NCBI GenBank assembly: GCA_947589335.1 | Contig: CANPZH010000064.1 | Span: 1 to 8,229, forward strand | Direction: 5' to 3' | DNA length: 8,229 nt | Source: an uncultured Clostridia bacterium | Lineage (GTDB): Bacteria; Bacillota; Clostridia; Christensenellales; Borkfalkiaceae | Notes under the pieces: model-generated | Told to the model about the DNA's origin: nothing | What the model saw: the letters and a program-made list of their open reading frames with translations, nothing else | The model's database searches: none | Part shown: piece by piece, positions 5,918-8,229 of the stretch | How the letters are laid out: each line of letters begins with the position of its first letter | Position numbering within the stretch: position 1 is the first letter of the stretch | Program-made: the position numbers and the translations under genes

Positions 5918-5949
5918 CCCGCCCGTTTTTCCCTCGGGCGGGTTTTTTT
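5918..5949 (+). terminator. Rho-independent terminator of the macrodomain gene
   Basis: CCCGCCCG (5918-5925) pairs perfectly with CGGGCGGG (5935-5942) around a 9-base loop, followed by seven T residues (5943-5949). The stem starts six bases after the stop codon. Confidence 0.92.
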
Positions 5950-5971
5950 CGGCGGATTTTTTCGCCGCCGA
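5949..5971 (+). repeat. Second inverted repeat between terminator and lemA promoter
   Basis: TCGGCGG (5949-5955) is complementary to CCGCCGA (5965-5971), with a T-rich loop. It directly follows the macrodomain terminator and ends three bases before the -35 box of the lemA promoter. It may be a back-up terminator hairpin or an operator; the sequence alone does not decide. Confidence 0.35.
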
Positions 5972-5973
5972 GG

Positions 5974-6002
5974 TTGAAATTGCGCGGCGGGTGTGATATA
6001 CT
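5974..6002 (+). promoter_or_regulatory. Predicted promoter of the lemA-DUF2207 operon
   Basis: TTGAAA (5974-5979) and TATACT (5997-6002) are separated by 17 bases. Initiation would fall near 6009, leaving a short leader with the ribosome binding site GGAGGT (6023-6028) four bases before the lemA ATG. Confidence 0.75.
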
Positions 6003-6032
6003 TTTGTCATCAAGGAAATCGCGGAGGTATCT

Positions 6033-6629
6033 ATGGAAAATTTATTGCTGGGGATCTCGACGGGTGCGCTCATCGGGATCATCGTCGGAGCGGCGATCGT
6101 CCTTCTGCTCCTTCTTGCGGTCATTTGGGCGGTCTCTGCACGCAATCGCTTTGTCCGCCGCAAGAATCTCCTCGAAGAGGCTTGGGCGACTGTCGACGTC
6201 CAACTCAAAAAGCGCTACGATCTGATCCCCAACCTCGTCGAGACGGTCAAGGGGTACGCGCGGCATGAGAGCGGAACGCTGGAGGCGGTCATCTCTGCGC
6301 GGAATGCGGCGATGACGGCCTCGGGCGACGCCAAGATCGCGGCGGAGAATGCGCTGAGCGGAACGCTCAAATCCCTCTTCGCCTTACAAGAGGCCTATCC
6401 CGACCTCAAGGCGAACGCCAATTTCCTCGACCTTCAGGGCAAGCTCAGCCGCGTGGAGGAGGAGATCGCTTCGGCGCGGCGGTATTACAACGGCACGGTC
6501 AAGGAGTACAATACCGCGATCGAGCTGTTCCCCTCGAGCATTGTCGCGGGGCTGATGAACCTGAAGCGGCGTCCCTATTTCGAACTCGACAGCGATGCGG
6601 AGCGCGCTGCGCCCTCCGTCAGGTTCTGA
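6033..6629 (+). CDS. lemA: LemA family membrane protein
   Basis: This 198-residue protein has one N-terminal membrane helix (about 11-34), a following basic stretch (RNRFVRRK) and a long helical domain. The family motifs are clear: RYDLIPNLVETVKGYA (61-76) with a following HE, AYPDLKAN (121-128) and ARRYYN (148-153), then YF at 182-183. The length fits LemA proteins (about 185-200 residues). The helical domain is expected on the outer face of the membrane, but the molecular role of the family is not well established. The start is set by GGAGGT and the promoter at 5974-6002. The DUF2207 gene begins three bases after its stop, a pairing seen often for LemA and consistent with one operon. Confidence 0.95.
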   Translation: MENLLLGISTGALIGIIVGAAIVLLLLLAVIWAVSARNRFVRRKNLLEEAWATVDVQLKKRYDLIPNLVETVKGYARHESGTLEAVISARNAAMTASGDAKIAAENALSGTLKSLFALQEAYPDLKANANFLDLQGKLSRVEEEIASARRYYNGTVKEYNTAIELFPSSIVAGLMNLKRRPYFELDSDAERAAPSVRF

Positions 6630-6632
6630 GCG

Positions 6633-8229
6633 ATGGGCAGGGCGAAGCTCCTCTTCGGCGCCGTATGTGCGGCGCTGCTTTGTCTGCTCCTCTTGGGGAT
6701 CGGCGCGGCGCGGACGCAAACTGCCGACGCCGCGACGGCGGGGGAGTACGGCTTCCGGATCAAACGGTTCCAAGTGGAGATGGCCGTCTCCGCCGACCGA
6801 ACGGTCGAGACGACGGAGACGATCACCGTCGGCTTTACGGGGTACAGCGCGCACGGCATCATCCGCGACTTCCCGCTCGACAGCGGCGTGCGCTATGAGG
6901 GGATCCGTGCGGAATGTTCGAGCGACGACTTCTCTCCCTATGTCCAAACGGACGACGCCTCCTTCCTCTCCCTCTATCTGCGGGGAGAGGGGCTCGTGCG
7001 CGGGCAAGAGATCGTCTATACCATCTCTTACACGATGTACCTTCCCGCCATCGAGGGCGCGGAGGGCTATCTCCCGCTCGACGTCATCGGCTACGGCTGG
7101 GCGACCGAGATCGAAGACGTCTCCGTCCGCGTGACGGTCCCCGAAGGGCTCAAGGACTACGCCGTCCTCTCGGGCAGCGCGGGCGCAAAGGGCAACGAGG
7201 AGAACGTGCAGGCGAGCCGTGAAGGAGATCTCCTCCTTCTCACCGTGCCGCGGCTCAGCTCCCGCTCGATGTCTGCGGGGATCACGCTGGAACTGCAATT
7301 CGTGGACGGCGTCCTCACGGAGGCGACCGATTTCCCCCTGCTCTACGCCCTCCTTGCGGGCGGACTTCTGATCGGGCTCGCGCTTCTGGTCAAGGTAGTC
7401 TTCTTCCGCCGGCCGCTCATGACGGAGACGGTCAACCTGACGGCTCCCGAGGAGATGGATCCTTTGCTCATGGGGAAACTCATCGACAACAAGGTGGACG
7501 CGGAGGACCTCGGCTCGCTCGTCTATTACTTGGCGGAACATGGGTATCTGACTATCGACATGAGCGAGGACGCGGACGATCCGCTCTTGAAGGCGACGGA
7601 AAAGATGCCGCCCATCGACGCGCCCGAATACCTGAAAGTCTATTACGAGGGGCTCTTCCGCGGGCGGGATCATGTCCGCGCGTCCCAGCTCAATGCCGCC
7701 TTCTATGAGACGGCAAAGTCGGTCGTTGCGGGAGTTTCTCTCCGCAGCGGAAAGATGTACCGCACCTCCTGCAATGTAGCAACCGTCCTCTTCGGCGTGC
7801 TGTCCGTCCTCGTGCTCGGCGGATTCGCCTTTCTCTATAACCTCCTGTCCGTCTTCAAGGGCTATTATTACTGGATCGGATTCCCCGTCTGCCTGATCGC
7901 ATACCTCTTGGCGTGCGCGGGGAGCCGCACGGCGAAACAGCGGGAGAAGAAGTGGAAAAAGCCGACGACGGTCTTGTATCCGCTGCTCCTCTTTGCGATC
8001 TCTCTGCTTCCCGCATTCGCCTTTACGATCTTCGGCTGCGCGGGGTTCGGCGCCCTGACGGGGTGGATCCTCACGCTCTCCGCCTCGGTCACCGGGCTGA
8101 TCGGAGGGCTCTTCCTCACGAGAACGGAGGAATATTCCGCCCGTCTCGGGCACATCCTCGGCTTCCGCCGCTTCATTGTCGTCACGGAGAAAGATCGCAT
8201 CGAATTCATGCTGAAAGAAGATCCGGGGC
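6633..8229 (+). CDS. DUF2207-type membrane protein (3' end beyond window)
   Basis: An open frame of 532 codons starts three bases after lemA and reaches the window edge without a stop. Residues 1 to about 30 form a signal peptide (MGRAKLLFGAVCAALLCLLL, then AxA-like sites near TADAATAG). An outer-face beta-rich domain follows (about 38-230, with VETTETITV and IIRDFPL). A membrane helix lies at about 234-259, then a cytoplasmic linker, a hydrophobic group at about 381-428 and another at about 448-492. Near the edge is GFRRFI...EKDRIEFMLKEDP (about 510-531), a hallmark of DUF2207 proteins. Intact members continue beyond this motif, so the C-terminus is missing only because the window ends. The ribosome binding site is weak, suggesting translational coupling to lemA. 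Biochemical function is unknown. Confidence 0.87.
   Translation, partial: MGRAKLLFGAVCAALLCLLLLGIGAARTQTADAATAGEYGFRIKRFQVEMAVSADRTVETTETITVGFTGYSAHGIIRDFPLDSGVRYEGIRAECSSDDFSPYVQTDDASFLSLYLRGEGLVRGQEIVYTISYTMYLPAIEGAEGYLPLDVIGYGWATEIEDVSVRVTVPEGLKDYAVLSGSAGAKGNEENVQASREGDLLLLTVPRLSSRSMSAGITLELQFVDGVLTEATDFPLLYALLAGGLLIGLALLVKVVFFRRPLMTETVNLTAPEEMDPLLMGKLIDNKVDAEDLGSLVYYLAEHGYLTIDMSEDADDPLLKATEKMPPIDAPEYLKVYYEGLFRGRDHVRASQLNAAFYETAKSVVAGVSLRSGKMYRTSCNVATVLFGVLSVLVLGGFAFLYNLLSVFKGYYYWIGFPVCLIAYLLACAGSRTAKQREKKWKKPTTVLYPLLLFAISLLPAFAFTIFGCAGFGALTGWILTLSASVTGLIGGLFLTRTEEYSARLGHILGFRRFIVVTEKDRIEFMLKEDPG

Noticed and set aside
6384..8153. A 589-codon open frame on the minus strand, opposite lemA and the DUF2207 gene
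   Set aside because: It spans two well-recognised plus-strand genes, is dominated by R, E, D and H with no domain or hydrophobic core, and is the kind of antisense shadow expected in GC-rich DNA with GC-rich third codon positions.
1..8229. CRISPR array, insertion sequence, toxin-antitoxin or phage defence genes
   Set aside because: No regularly spaced repeats, transposase motifs, or recognisable small paired toxin genes were found on either strand. The macrodomain gene alone does not establish a defence system.

Overview
The window looks like chromosome of a gut-associated member of the Bacillota (Clostridia-like). The signs are six TTGNNN-17 bp-TANNNT promoters, strong GGAGG-type ribosome binding sites, compact hairpin-plus-T-tract terminators, a tRNA with encoded CCA, and a bile-salt-hydrolase-type gene. 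No mobile element, CRISPR array or phage gene was found. The identifications rest on motif reading, not on database searches.

Left block (1 to about 1250, fairly AT-rich, with frequent ATA isoleucine codons). A leftward pair consists of a family I inorganic pyrophosphatase followed by the first 14 codons of an unknown gene. A 353-base divergent intergenic region carries back-to-back promoters and a long, structured leader for a rightward GH13 alpha-glucanase gene.

Right block (about 1250 to 8229, GC-rich, no in-frame ATA codons seen). It holds the rest of the GH13 gene; a tRNA-Ser(CGA) with its own promoter and a hairpin terminator; a choloylglycine/bile salt hydrolase that starts directly after that terminator; a short-chain dehydrogenase 36 bases further on; a leftward small membrane protein with a PH-like domain; a divergent Zn-type macrodomain protein (predicted ADP-ribosyl hydrolase) with its own promoter and terminator; and a lemA-DUF2207 operon whose second gene runs off the right edge.

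Functionally this is mostly housekeeping and accessory metabolism: pyrophosphate removal, cytoplasmic alpha-glucan breakdown, bile acid amide hydrolysis possibly linked to an oxidoreductase, ADP-ribose removal, and a LemA/DUF2207 envelope pair. No clear new multigene system is visible. The points most worth a second look are the abrupt codon-usage change inside the GH13 gene at its most conserved motif, the structured GH13 leader, the tRNA-terminator-hydrolase arrangement, the hydrolase-SDR pair, and a predicted leaderless mRNA for the PH-like protein.
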